From assembly GCA_031281855.1 (NCBI GenBank), contig JAITEW010000369.1, forward strand, positions 1-11,397: a stretch of 11,397 nucleotides of DNA, in the 5' to 3' direction. A program made the position numbers and the translations under genes. Under the pieces are notes generated by a model. The model was not told where the DNA came from and made no database searches. It worked only from the letters and a program-made list of their open reading frames with translations. Shown piece by piece: positions 1 to 6,329 of the stretch; within the stretch, counting starts at the first letter, position 1; every line of letters begins with the position of its first letter. The stretch comes from Treponema sp. (GTDB lineage Bacteria; Spirochaetota; Spirochaetia; Treponematales; Breznakiellaceae).

Positions 1-1499
1 CCGCAGCCTTTGAGTTCGATGAAAAACGCCCTGAATGCCGCACGGTACTCAACCAGAGGCAGGGACTCCTGCTGGAAAACGACAAGACCTATGACGGGGA
101 AGGCGTGAAGTACTACCAATACGCGACCGGGAGCGCCTACATGCCGTGGTTCGGGCAGTACACCGATAAAGGCAGCTATATCTGCATCGGCGTAACCGAA
201 TATGACGGCGGCTACCGGCTGGACATCCGGGCGGACGGAACAAAGCATATAAGCCCCTGCTGGATCCCCAGCCTGGGAAGGGCCGCCTACCGGCGGGTTT
301 CCCGCTATACCTTCTTCAAGGGGGACTACAACACGATGGCCGCCCTGTACCGCGAATACTCACGAGAAACCGGCAGACTGATAACACTGAGGGAAAAAGC
401 AATCCGCTGCCCAAACGTGGGGAGGCTTCCCGGCTGCGCGTGGGTACACGAAAGCGGGTATGTCAACATATCCCCCGACAGCAACTATTACAACAAGGAA
501 CACCCGGAAGAAAACCAAAAAGTCTACGGAACTTTCGATGAGCGGGCGGCCCAGATGCGCGCGCTCAAAGAAAAATGGGGCCTTACCGACGTGTACTTTC
601 ACCTTGATGGCTGGGGTATCGACGGCTACGACAGCCACCATCCCGATTACCTTCCGGCAAATGAAAAACTCGGTGGATGGGAAGGCATGAAGCGCCTTGC
701 GGACGCCATGAAAGAATTGGGGTATCTCTTTGCCACCCACGATCAATACAGGGACTACTATTTCAATGCCGAAAGTTTTGATCGTGAAATGGCGGTTCAT
801 GATACTAAGGGAAATATCCAGGAGTACGGTTTCTGGCTGGGTGGGATGCAAAGCCTGCTCTGTTCTTCCCAGGCGCCGCTCTACGTCAGGCGGAACTACT
901 CGGCCCTGGCGGAACACGGTGTGGACATCGCGGGAACGTATCAGGACGTATTCACCATTGTTGAACTTGACGAATGTGATCACCCCTGGCACCGGGTAAC
1001 ACGGAAAAAATGCGCCGAATTCCGCAAAGCCTGCTTTGACTACGTGACGGCTCACGGGATCGCCGTATCCAGCGAAGAAGCCATCGACTGGTCCATGCAG
1101 ACCCTGGCGTTCTGCCACCACGCGCCGTTTCCCAAGTCTCCTGCGCCGGATTTCCCCATAGGGATCCCCGTTCCCCTTATCCATCTGGTTTACCATGACT
1201 GCCTGATTATGCCCTCTTACATGGGCAGAGGGCCGAGTTACAACAGCGATCTGGTAGAGGGGCAAAACGGCCTGCTGTTAGGGCTTCTCACCGCAAGCCC
1301 GGCATATCTTCCCGTTGAACCGGGGGAGGAAGATGTGAAAACAGCCCGGCTGGCCGGTAAACTGAACCGCGCCGCCCAGTACAGTCCCATGATCCATCAC
1401 GAGTATCTTTCGTCTTCTGTACAGCGTACCGTGTACGGATGCGGCGTCACCGTTACCATTGATACGGAACGGGACGCCTGGGATATTCAGGGCTTATAA
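1..1499 (+). CDS. Glycoside-hydrolase-like barrel protein, 5'-truncated
   Basis: The reading frame is open from the first bases of the window (codons start at position 3) to TAA at 1497-1499, so the true start lies upstream. About 498 residues are visible. The first ~110 residues look like a beta-rich domain ending in a segment with GDYNTMAALYREYSRETG, typical of the junction to a (beta/alpha)8 barrel in DUF5696 and GH101/GH129-related proteins. The barrel part is rich in aromatic, Asp and His residues. Two acidic sites sit where a retaining hydrolase would need them: the Asp in GTYQDVF (codon 945-947) and a Glu in SSEEAIDW (codon 1074 or 1077). By analogy they could be nucleophile and acid/base. 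I infer cleavage of a glycan, but the substrate is unknown. No signal peptide can be judged because the N-terminus is missing. It could share a sugar-use role with the MFS gene downstream. The fold call is fairly likely; the family is uncertain. Confidence 0.6.
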   Translation, partial: AAFEFDEKRPECRTVLNQRQGLLLENDKTYDGEGVKYYQYATGSAYMPWFGQYTDKGSYICIGVTEYDGGYRLDIRADGTKHISPCWIPSLGRAAYRRVSRYTFFKGDYNTMAALYREYSRETGRLITLREKAIRCPNVGRLPGCAWVHESGYVNISPDSNYYNKEHPEENQKVYGTFDERAAQMRALKEKWGLTDVYFHLDGWGIDGYDSHHPDYLPANEKLGGWEGMKRLADAMKELGYLFATHDQYRDYYFNAESFDREMAVHDTKGNIQEYGFWLGGMQSLLCSSQAPLYVRRNYSALAEHGVDIAGTYQDVFTIVELDECDHPWHRVTRKKCAEFRKACFDYVTAHGIAVSSEEAIDWSMQTLAFCHHAPFPKSPAPDFPIGIPVPLIHLVYHDCLIMPSYMGRGPSYNSDLVEGQNGLLLGLLTASPAYLPVEPGEEDVKTARLAGKLNRAAQYSPMIHHEYLSSSVQRTVYGCGVTVTIDTERDAWDIQGL

Positions 1500-1509
1500 T
1501 TTAAGAACA

Positions 1510-1544
1510 GCGCGGGAGTATTGGGTAAACCAATACTCCTGTGC
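1510..1544 (+). terminator. Strong hairpin after the hydrolase gene, possible terminator
   Basis: GGAGTATTGG (1515-1524) and CCAATACTCC (1530-1539) form a perfect 10-bp stem with a 5-nt loop. The stem extends by five more pairs, two of them G-T, to 1510/1544. It begins 11 nt after the TAA stop, the right place for a terminator, but no T-run follows. Either it terminates without a U tract or it is part of an intergenic repeat. Confidence 0.4.
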
Positions 1545-1568
1545 CGTATGAGCCTCCTAATACGGCAC
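1541..1568. repeat. Second inverted repeat, overlapping the first hairpin
   Basis: GTGCCGTAT (1541-1549) and ATACGGCAC (1560-1568) are perfect 9-bp inverted copies separated by 10 nt. The left arm starts inside the outer stem of the preceding hairpin, so the two full structures compete for bases 1541-1544. The core ACCAATAC recurs at 1529-1536 and 1580-1587. Function is unknown; an end or target of the nearby decayed mobile gene, or a terminator-like structure, are possibilities. Confidence 0.5.
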
Positions 1569-1618
1569 TGACCAGGCGGACCAATACGGACAGAATAAAC
1601 TTATTTTCTCGCCGGTGA

Positions 1619-2073
1619 GGGCTACAAAAGCTGAACCAGGTCATCATTATAGCCATCTGCGACCATGTTTTTTTACCCGAAGAGGAAGCCTGTGTAAACT
1701 CGTACCGGTTGAGGAACGACAAGACGGGTTGCCTGTTTACGGAACTGGAGCATATAATTGTATTAGAGTTGCCGAAGCTGGGTGGGGAAGTAAAAGAGAA
1801 AGTCGGGTTATGGATGAAATTTTTGAAAGGCGGGAGCATAGAGGAGATGGAGATGCTGGGAAAAGGGGATGAAGCGGTAGGGAAGGCCGTAGGGGTATTG
1901 AAAAAGCTGATCTGGAGCGAATGGCATCGTAGAGGGCAGAGGCGCGTGAGATGTGGCGCAAAGACGTGAACAGTTGGAAGGAAACCGCCCGGAAGATGAA
2001 AGAGCTTGGCGATTCGGCGGAAAAGATCGCTCTTGTAACCGGGCTTTCTGAAGAAGAGATACAGAAGCTGTAA
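1619..2073 (+). pseudogene. Decayed Rpn / PD-(D/E)XK nuclease-family transposase remnant
   Basis: Read in the frame of codon 1619, the sequence gives a stretch with KLNQVIIIAICDHVFLPEEE, then SYRLRNDKTGCLFTELEHII, VLELPKL and WMKFLKGGSIEEMEML. This follows the known layout of Rpn/PDDEXK_2 proteins (YhgA-like, often annotated as transposases): a strand ending in a D, the RLRNEKTG-like block, the LELPKF block and a helical W..FLK segment. Around 1931-1966 the homology moves to another frame, which encodes AREMWRKDVNSWKETARKMK and the typical C-terminus IALVTGLSEEEIQKL before TAA at 2071-2073. A TGA at 1616-1618 interrupts the first frame, and weak similarity may extend upstream to about 1589. 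The N-terminal catalytic part is missing. The gene is therefore dead, with at least one stop, one frameshift and a 5' deletion. Family assignment is from remembered consensus, not a search. Confidence 0.75.
1729..1758 (+). promoter_or_regulatory. Possible sigma70-type promoter inside the remnant
   Basis: TTGCCT (1729-1734) and a perfect TATAAT (1753-1758) are separated by 18 nt. It lies about 325 nt upstream of the MFS gene, which has no better promoter nearby. It may be a chance match in an AT-richer decayed gene. Confidence 0.25.
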
Positions 2074-2082
2074 TCCGCCGCT

Positions 2083-3237
2083 ATGGACAGGATAGAGCGC
2101 CGTCTGCTTGTTTTTGCGGTTTCAAGTCTTGCCTTTTTTCTCGGTGTTGAGCTTGGCGGTTTTAATCTGGTACTCCTTAGGGTAGCCCAGAGTTTTGAAC
2201 TCAATACCGGAATGATGGGTATCCTGGTAACATCCCAGTACATAGCCATTACCCTTGCACCTATAGCCTTCGGCGGGATAGCGGATCGCATAGGTAAAAA
2301 AATCACGCTGCTTATGTTTATGCCCCTTTTCGCGGCCGGGTGTTTTTTAACGGCCTCGTCCGGTTCGGTTCTGTTTTTTGTAACCGGTGTTTTTATAATT
2401 GGCATTGGGTACAGTGTCTGCGAATCCGTAAGCAGTTCGGCCCTTTCGGATACCTTCCCGGGCAGGGAGAACCGTTACATGAACATCATGCAGAGTACCT
2501 TCAGCCTGGGCGCTGTGGTAAGCCCTTTGTTTTTCGGCTGGCTTCTTGATCGCTTTAATTATTCCTGGTCTTTGGTTTTTATTGTTCCGGGCTGCGGCTT
2601 TATGCTGGTTTATCCTCTGATGTTCCTTTCCGGCTGCCGTCGGGTCGCACCCGGCAATCCCGGGGAAAAAAAGACTAATTCCATGCTTTCCATCCTGCGT
2701 TCCTCGTTTTTTATCGCCCTTTTTTTCTGTATGCTGGCCTATGTAGCCATGGAGACAGGCATTTCTTACTTTATCGATTCCCTTTTGGTACATGAATATC
2801 AGAATTCAGCATTAGGAGCCTGGACTATTTCGGGCTTCTGGTTTGCCATGGCGTTTTCACGTATTGTTTTTGCTTCCATAAGGATGAAACCCCGGACCAT
2901 GGTGCTTTTGGGATTTTCGACTTCCGCCATTCTGCTGTTTATTCTTTTTCTTTTTAGGAACCAATGGATGTTTTTCGGTTCCGTTCTCTGTCTGGGTTTT
3001 ATGATGGGGCCGGTATGGGGCATGGTGCTGAGCACCGGTATGTCGGCGTTCCAGGAAAAGAGCGGCGCCGTTGGAGGCATCCTTTACGCGGGAGGCGGTT
3101 TCGGCGGTATTATTACGCCTGTTATTTTCGGGGCTGTAGCGGAAAAGGCCGGCTTTTACACTGGCTTCCTGCTCCTGGCTTTTACCGCCGCTGCCGGTTT
3201 TGTGGCGATGAAATGCCGGGGCCGGAACAAGGGGTAA
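2083..3237 (+). CDS. MFS transporter, 12 membrane helices
   Basis: This is a 384-residue, very hydrophobic protein of the usual major facilitator length, with about twelve predicted membrane segments in two halves split by a charged loop near residues 190-205 (GCRRVAPGNPGEKK). The family's motif A appears after helix 2 as GGIADRIGKK (residues 64-73), the conserved cytoplasmic loop of MFS porters. It would act as a secondary transporter in the inner membrane. The substrate cannot be read from the sequence; a sugar or oligosaccharide is a guess based on the hydrolase gene upstream. The ATG at 2083 lies 9 nt after the end of the pseudogene and has no good Shine-Dalgarno sequence. It is kept because helix 1 starts about eight residues later and no better in-frame start is visible. 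The gene is noticeably T-rich compared with the regulatory genes downstream, partly because of its hydrophobic composition. Confidence 0.85.
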   Translation: MDRIERRLLVFAVSSLAFFLGVELGGFNLVLLRVAQSFELNTGMMGILVTSQYIAITLAPIAFGGIADRIGKKITLLMFMPLFAAGCFLTASSGSVLFFVTGVFIIGIGYSVCESVSSSALSDTFPGRENRYMNIMQSTFSLGAVVSPLFFGWLLDRFNYSWSLVFIVPGCGFMLVYPLMFLSGCRRVAPGNPGEKKTNSMLSILRSSFFIALFFCMLAYVAMETGISYFIDSLLVHEYQNSALGAWTISGFWFAMAFSRIVFASIRMKPRTMVLLGFSTSAILLFILFLFRNQWMFFGSVLCLGFMMGPVWGMVLSTGMSAFQEKSGAVGGILYAGGGFGGIITPVIFGAVAEKAGFYTGFLLLAFTAAAGFVAMKCRGRNKG

Positions 3238-3245
3238 TACCCTTT
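3229..3245 (+). terminator. Weak hairpin at the MFS stop codon
   Basis: AAGGGGT (3229-3235) pairs with ACCCTTT (3239-3245), including one G-T pair, around a 3-nt loop; the TAA stop lies in the stem and loop. Only three T residues end the stem, so termination would be inefficient. The rest of the gap to the next gene (3246-3327) shows no convincing promoter or RNA. Confidence 0.2.
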
Positions 3246-3334
3246 GTTAACCGTTTTCGGCAAGCGGCCCTGTGTTTATCCTGGCAGCGTCTAAAGGCCT
3301 TGGAAAAACAGGCTAATAGGGTTTACAATGGCTT

Positions 3335-4324
3335 ATGGCTGAAAAACGCTTCACTGTCCTCGACCTTATCGATCTGGATTTGTGGGAGCACAATTCCCTT
3401 AACCTCCACTGTATCGGGGGCCGCAAGGGCCTGACGAGGGAAATTTCTATCCCTGATCTCAACAGGCCGGGGCTGGCGCTGTCGGGGTTTTTTGATTCCT
3501 TTGCCTATAACCGGCTCCAGGTCTTTGGCCGCGGCGAAGTAGCGTACCTCAAAAACCTTGAAGCCAGCGGGAAGGTGGATACGATACGGCAGATGTTCAC
3601 CTATTCCATTCCCTGCTGTATCTTTACCCATAACCTGGTGCCGGATGAGAATTTTTTCAAAGAAGCCGAAGGCGCCCAGTGCCCTTTGCTGCAAACGGAT
3701 CTTTCCACCGCTGAATTCAGCGCCAGGATCATGCGGGTGCTGTCGGATATTTTCGCGCCCAGGCAGAGCATCCACGGGGTTCTGGCGGAAGTTTACGGCC
3801 TGGGCATCCTCATTCTTGGGGATTCCGGGGTAGGGAAAAGCGAGACCGCCCTGGAACTCATCAAACTGGGGCACCGGCTTGTGGCGGATGACGTGGTGGA
3901 GATCCGCTGCGTGTCAGGCAACATACTTATGGGAAGCGGGGCCAACAAAATCATCGCACACCACATGGAAATCCGGGGCCTGGGCATAATCAACATCACC
4001 CACCTCTTCGGCGTCGGCGCAATCAGGGACAAGAAACAGATCCAGTTGGTGGTGAAGCTTGAGGAATGGGATTCCAGGAAAAACTACGACCGCATCGGCA
4101 CTGAAGAACAGTATATGGAGCTTTTAGGGGTTAAGATCCCTAAGCTGGAAATACCGGTAAAGCCGGGACGGAATGTTCCTATTATCATCGAAACAGCGGC
4201 TATGAACGAGCGGCTGAAAAAGATGGGCTATAACGCGGCTAAGGAATTCAACAAAAACATACTCAAGTGGATAGAGAGCGATAACGCCCGGGCGGTGTAC
4301 TTTGGCAGTGAAGATATTATCTGA
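3335..4324 (+). CDS. hprK: HPr kinase/phosphorylase
   Basis: HprK phosphorylates HPr on Ser46 using ATP or pyrophosphate and removes the same phosphate by phosphorolysis, setting the carbon-state signal. The 329 residues match the family's usual length of 310-330. An N-terminal domain of about 130 residues is followed by a kinase domain with the P-loop GDSGVGKS at residues 162-169, LVADD about 20 residues later, and the HprK signature EIRGLGIINI from about residue 212. The start ATG 3335 gives MAEKRFTVLDL, which fits treponemal HprK N-termini as I remember them. The nearest purine-rich stretch (about 3316-3320) sits better for an out-of-frame ATG at 3328 than for this start. The gene heads the run containing HPr, which begins 11 nt after its stop, so enzyme and substrate are made together. 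Spirochaetes generally have HPr and HprK without a full sugar PTS, so a regulatory job is likely. Confidence 0.95.
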   Translation: MAEKRFTVLDLIDLDLWEHNSLNLHCIGGRKGLTREISIPDLNRPGLALSGFFDSFAYNRLQVFGRGEVAYLKNLEASGKVDTIRQMFTYSIPCCIFTHNLVPDENFFKEAEGAQCPLLQTDLSTAEFSARIMRVLSDIFAPRQSIHGVLAEVYGLGILILGDSGVGKSETALELIKLGHRLVADDVVEIRCVSGNILMGSGANKIIAHHMEIRGLGIINITHLFGVGAIRDKKQIQLVVKLEEWDSRKNYDRIGTEEQYMELLGVKIPKLEIPVKPGRNVPIIIETAAMNERLKKMGYNAAKEFNKNILKWIESDNARAVYFGSEDII

Positions 4325-4335
4325 AGGATACGGTG

Positions 4336-4602
4336 ATGACGGAACGGAAAATAACGATTACCAACCGGGCAGGGATCCATGCCCGCCCTGCGGCTCTGCT
4401 GGTGGAAGCTTCCAAGGATTTTAAGTGTTCCGTCTATTTTGAAAAAGGCCGTGATCGCATTAACGGGAAGTCCATTATGGGGCTTCTAACCCTTGGGGCG
4501 GCTTACGGTACGGAGCTGAGGATCCTTACCGACGGCGAGGACGAAGAAAAAGCAATGGAGAAATTAATCCGCCTTTTCGAATCGAAATTCGAGGAAGAAT
4601 AG
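4336..4602 (+). CDS. ptsH: Phosphocarrier protein HPr
   Basis: The 88-residue protein has both HPr phosphorylation sites at canonical positions when started at ATG 4336: His15 in AGIHARPA (target of Enzyme I) and Ser46 in NGKSIMGLL (target of HprK). This numbering supports ATG 4336 over the GTG directly before it at 4333, as does GAAGGA at 4323-4328, 7 nt upstream. HPr is a small cytosolic carrier that takes phosphate from Enzyme I and, in its Ser-P form, acts as a regulator. No Enzyme I or EII gene is in the window. The adjacent hprK and two-component genes point to signalling more than transport. The 3' end contains a small hairpin that overlaps the ribosome binding site of the next gene. 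Confidence 0.96.
   Translation: MTERKITITNRAGIHARPAALLVEASKDFKCSVYFEKGRDRINGKSIMGLLTLGAAYGTELRILTDGEDEEKAMEKLIRLFESKFEEE
4574..4597 (+). promoter_or_regulatory. Hairpin covering the Shine-Dalgarno site of the NtrY-like gene
   Basis: TCGAAT (4577-4582) and ATTCGA (4587-4592) form a perfect 6-bp stem around a CGAA loop. Two G-T pairs and one T-A pair extend it to 4574/4595. The right arm includes most of GAGGAAG (4591-4597), the ribosome binding site for the TTG start at 4605. Ribosomes finishing ptsH would open it, so it may couple translation of the two genes. Confidence 0.4.
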
Positions 4603-4604
4603 CC

Positions 4605-6329
4605 TTGAACACGCTCCGGACCAGACCGAAATACTCTCTTCTGAATGTCCGGAGCCTTGCCCTTATCTACCTGCTTTTGACTATACTGACTATACTCTTT
4701 TCCCGGTCTTTCCTGGCGGATATGCTCCGGGACGGCGAAATTCCGGAAACCCGGAGCCTCGCGGTTTTTTTTACCATTCCCGTGGTCCTTCTGGTGCTCC
4801 TGATCATCCCGTGCCTGAACCTTGCCTGGGATTTTCTCGCACGCCGCACAGGAAGCCGTTTTCAGGCGAAGCTCCTTATCTACTTTGTCATCATTACCGT
4901 CCTCGCAGCGGCGCCGGTGATGATCATCACGAACCTTGCAGTAAGGGAACTGCTCAAGTTCTGGAAAACCATTGATGTAAGCGCTGCGCTGGACCAGGCC
5001 CAGCACTTCGCTATGGAAACCTATTCCCTGAACATCGAGAAACTGGAAGCCCGCGTACAACAGGGGTTCTTTGGGGGTGAAGGAAAACCGGGCGGAGAAG
5101 TTCTGGCAATCCAGGACTTTATCCGGGAAGAAGGGGTTTGGAAGGAAAAATCCTTCCAGGGGAATGAGGAAAAGCGCCTTGCCTCCCCGCCGGGACGGCA
5201 GCAGGGCCTGGTTTCCAGGGAACTGCCCAGGGACAGCAATACTATCCGCTACATACTCCTTCCCTCGCAGGACATGATACGGGTCATAAGCTGGAACCTT
5301 GGGGACGGTTTTGATCCCGCCCTGGAGGTCATTGAAAACGAGCAGGCGCGTTTTGAAATAATCGATTCCATCAGGTTCAATATCCGAAGGCTCCTTACTT
5401 TTTATTACTGCGTATTTTTCCTTCCCGCCCTGCTCATGACCTTTATCATCGCACTGTCTTTTACCCGCCGGGTTACTTCCCCTATTGCCGAACTGGCCGA
5501 AGCTACCAGGCGCGTTGCCGAAGGGGACTTTTCCATACAGATCCTGCCCCGGAGGGGAGACGAACTGTCCCTGCTCATCAGTTCATTTAACGCCATGGTG
5601 AGGGATCTTGAAAAATCCCGGGGCGCCCTGGTAAGAGCCGAAAAAATTTCTATCTGGCAAAACATGGCGGAACAGCTTGCGCATGAAATAAAAAACCCCC
5701 TTACGCCTGTCAAGCTTTCTGCGGAACGGGTGCTCCGGCGGTGGCGGAACGATCCGGGCGCAATCGGTGAAATCCTTGAAAGTTCCATGCTGGCCATTAT
5801 CCAGGAGACAGACGGCCTTTCGGCTATGCTCACTGAGTTCAGGGCCCTTTCCAGGCCAGCCGAGCCTTCCCGGACATGGACCGAGCTGCGGGGGCTTGTG
5901 GAAGGGATCGCCGCGTCGTACGGCGTCTCGCACCCGGGAGTCCGCTTCGACATCAGCCACACGGAAAAGGGGATTTTGCTCAAAATCGACAAAAACCGGC
6001 TTTCCCAGGCCCTTACTAACCTCATTATCAACAGTATAGACGCCATGGACGGTTCGGGGCTCATAGAGATCCGCACGGATCTTGTCAAAAAATGGCAGAG
6101 CCGGTATTGTAGAATCTGTATCAAAGACAGCGGCAAAGGCATCGCTCAAGAAAACACGCAGCACGTTTTTACACCTTATTTTACAACCAAGAAATCCGGC
6201 ACCGGTTTGGGGCTTCCCATCGTAGAACGGATAGTAAACGACCATGGAGGGGCCGTTTGGTTCAATTCGGCAGAAGGCGCCGGAACCGCGTTTTTTATCG
6301 ATCTGCCTCTTGACAGAAAGGAGCCATGA
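4605..6329 (+). CDS. NtrY-like membrane sensor histidine kinase
   Basis: The 574-residue protein autophosphorylates on a His and passes the phosphate to the regulator encoded directly after it. Three hydrophobic helices lie near residues 17-33, 51-72 and 90-112, then an extracytoplasmic part of about 150 residues, a fourth helix near 264-287, a HAMP domain (RRVTSPIAELAEATRRVAEG) and the kinase core. The H-box is QLAHEIKNPLTPVKLS with the phosphorylated His at 360. The ATPase part has the N-box NSIDAMD from Asn476, DSGKGI from Asp508, FTPYFTTKKSGTGLGLPIVE with the G2 box from about 532. This layout and the LTPVKLSAERVLRRW run are typical of NtrY; no clear PAS domain is seen between HAMP and H-box. 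Translation starts at TTG 4605, with GAGGAAG 7 nt upstream and 2 nt after the ptsH stop. The stop overlaps the next gene's start by 4 nt. Confidence 0.9.
   Translation: MNTLRTRPKYSLLNVRSLALIYLLLTILTILFSRSFLADMLRDGEIPETRSLAVFFTIPVVLLVLLIIPCLNLAWDFLARRTGSRFQAKLLIYFVIITVLAAAPVMIITNLAVRELLKFWKTIDVSAALDQAQHFAMETYSLNIEKLEARVQQGFFGGEGKPGGEVLAIQDFIREEGVWKEKSFQGNEEKRLASPPGRQQGLVSRELPRDSNTIRYILLPSQDMIRVISWNLGDGFDPALEVIENEQARFEIIDSIRFNIRRLLTFYYCVFFLPALLMTFIIALSFTRRVTSPIAELAEATRRVAEGDFSIQILPRRGDELSLLISSFNAMVRDLEKSRGALVRAEKISIWQNMAEQLAHEIKNPLTPVKLSAERVLRRWRNDPGAIGEILESSMLAIIQETDGLSAMLTEFRALSRPAEPSRTWTELRGLVEGIAASYGVSHPGVRFDISHTEKGILLKIDKNRLSQALTNLIINSIDAMDGSGLIEIRTDLVKKWQSRYCRICIKDSGKGIAQENTQHVFTPYFTTKKSGTGLGLPIVERIVNDHGGAVWFNSAEGAGTAFFIDLPLDRKEP

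Noticed and set aside
360..1265. Long open frame (301 codons) on the minus strand opposite the hydrolase gene
   Set aside because: It is antisense to a clearly coding frame, its translation shows no domain pattern, and GC-rich codons commonly leave the opposite strand open.
1495..1500. TATAAT at the hydrolase stop codon
   Set aside because: No -35-like sequence at the right distance, and the only thing downstream is the hairpin pair and the decayed gene.
1501..2405. Minus-strand open frames across the gap between hydrolase and MFS genes
   Set aside because: The plus strand carries recognisable Rpn blocks here; the minus-strand translations show no family pattern and run into the MFS gene.
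3300..3329. TTGGAA - 18 nt - TACAAT as the hprK promoter
   Set aside because: The transcript would start at or inside the hprK start codon, leaving no leader for a ribosome binding site.
5405..6245. Two long minus-strand open frames (245 and 220 codons) opposite the NtrY-like gene
   Set aside because: They overlap each other and the well-supported kinase core, with Ser/Arg-rich translations typical of shadow frames.
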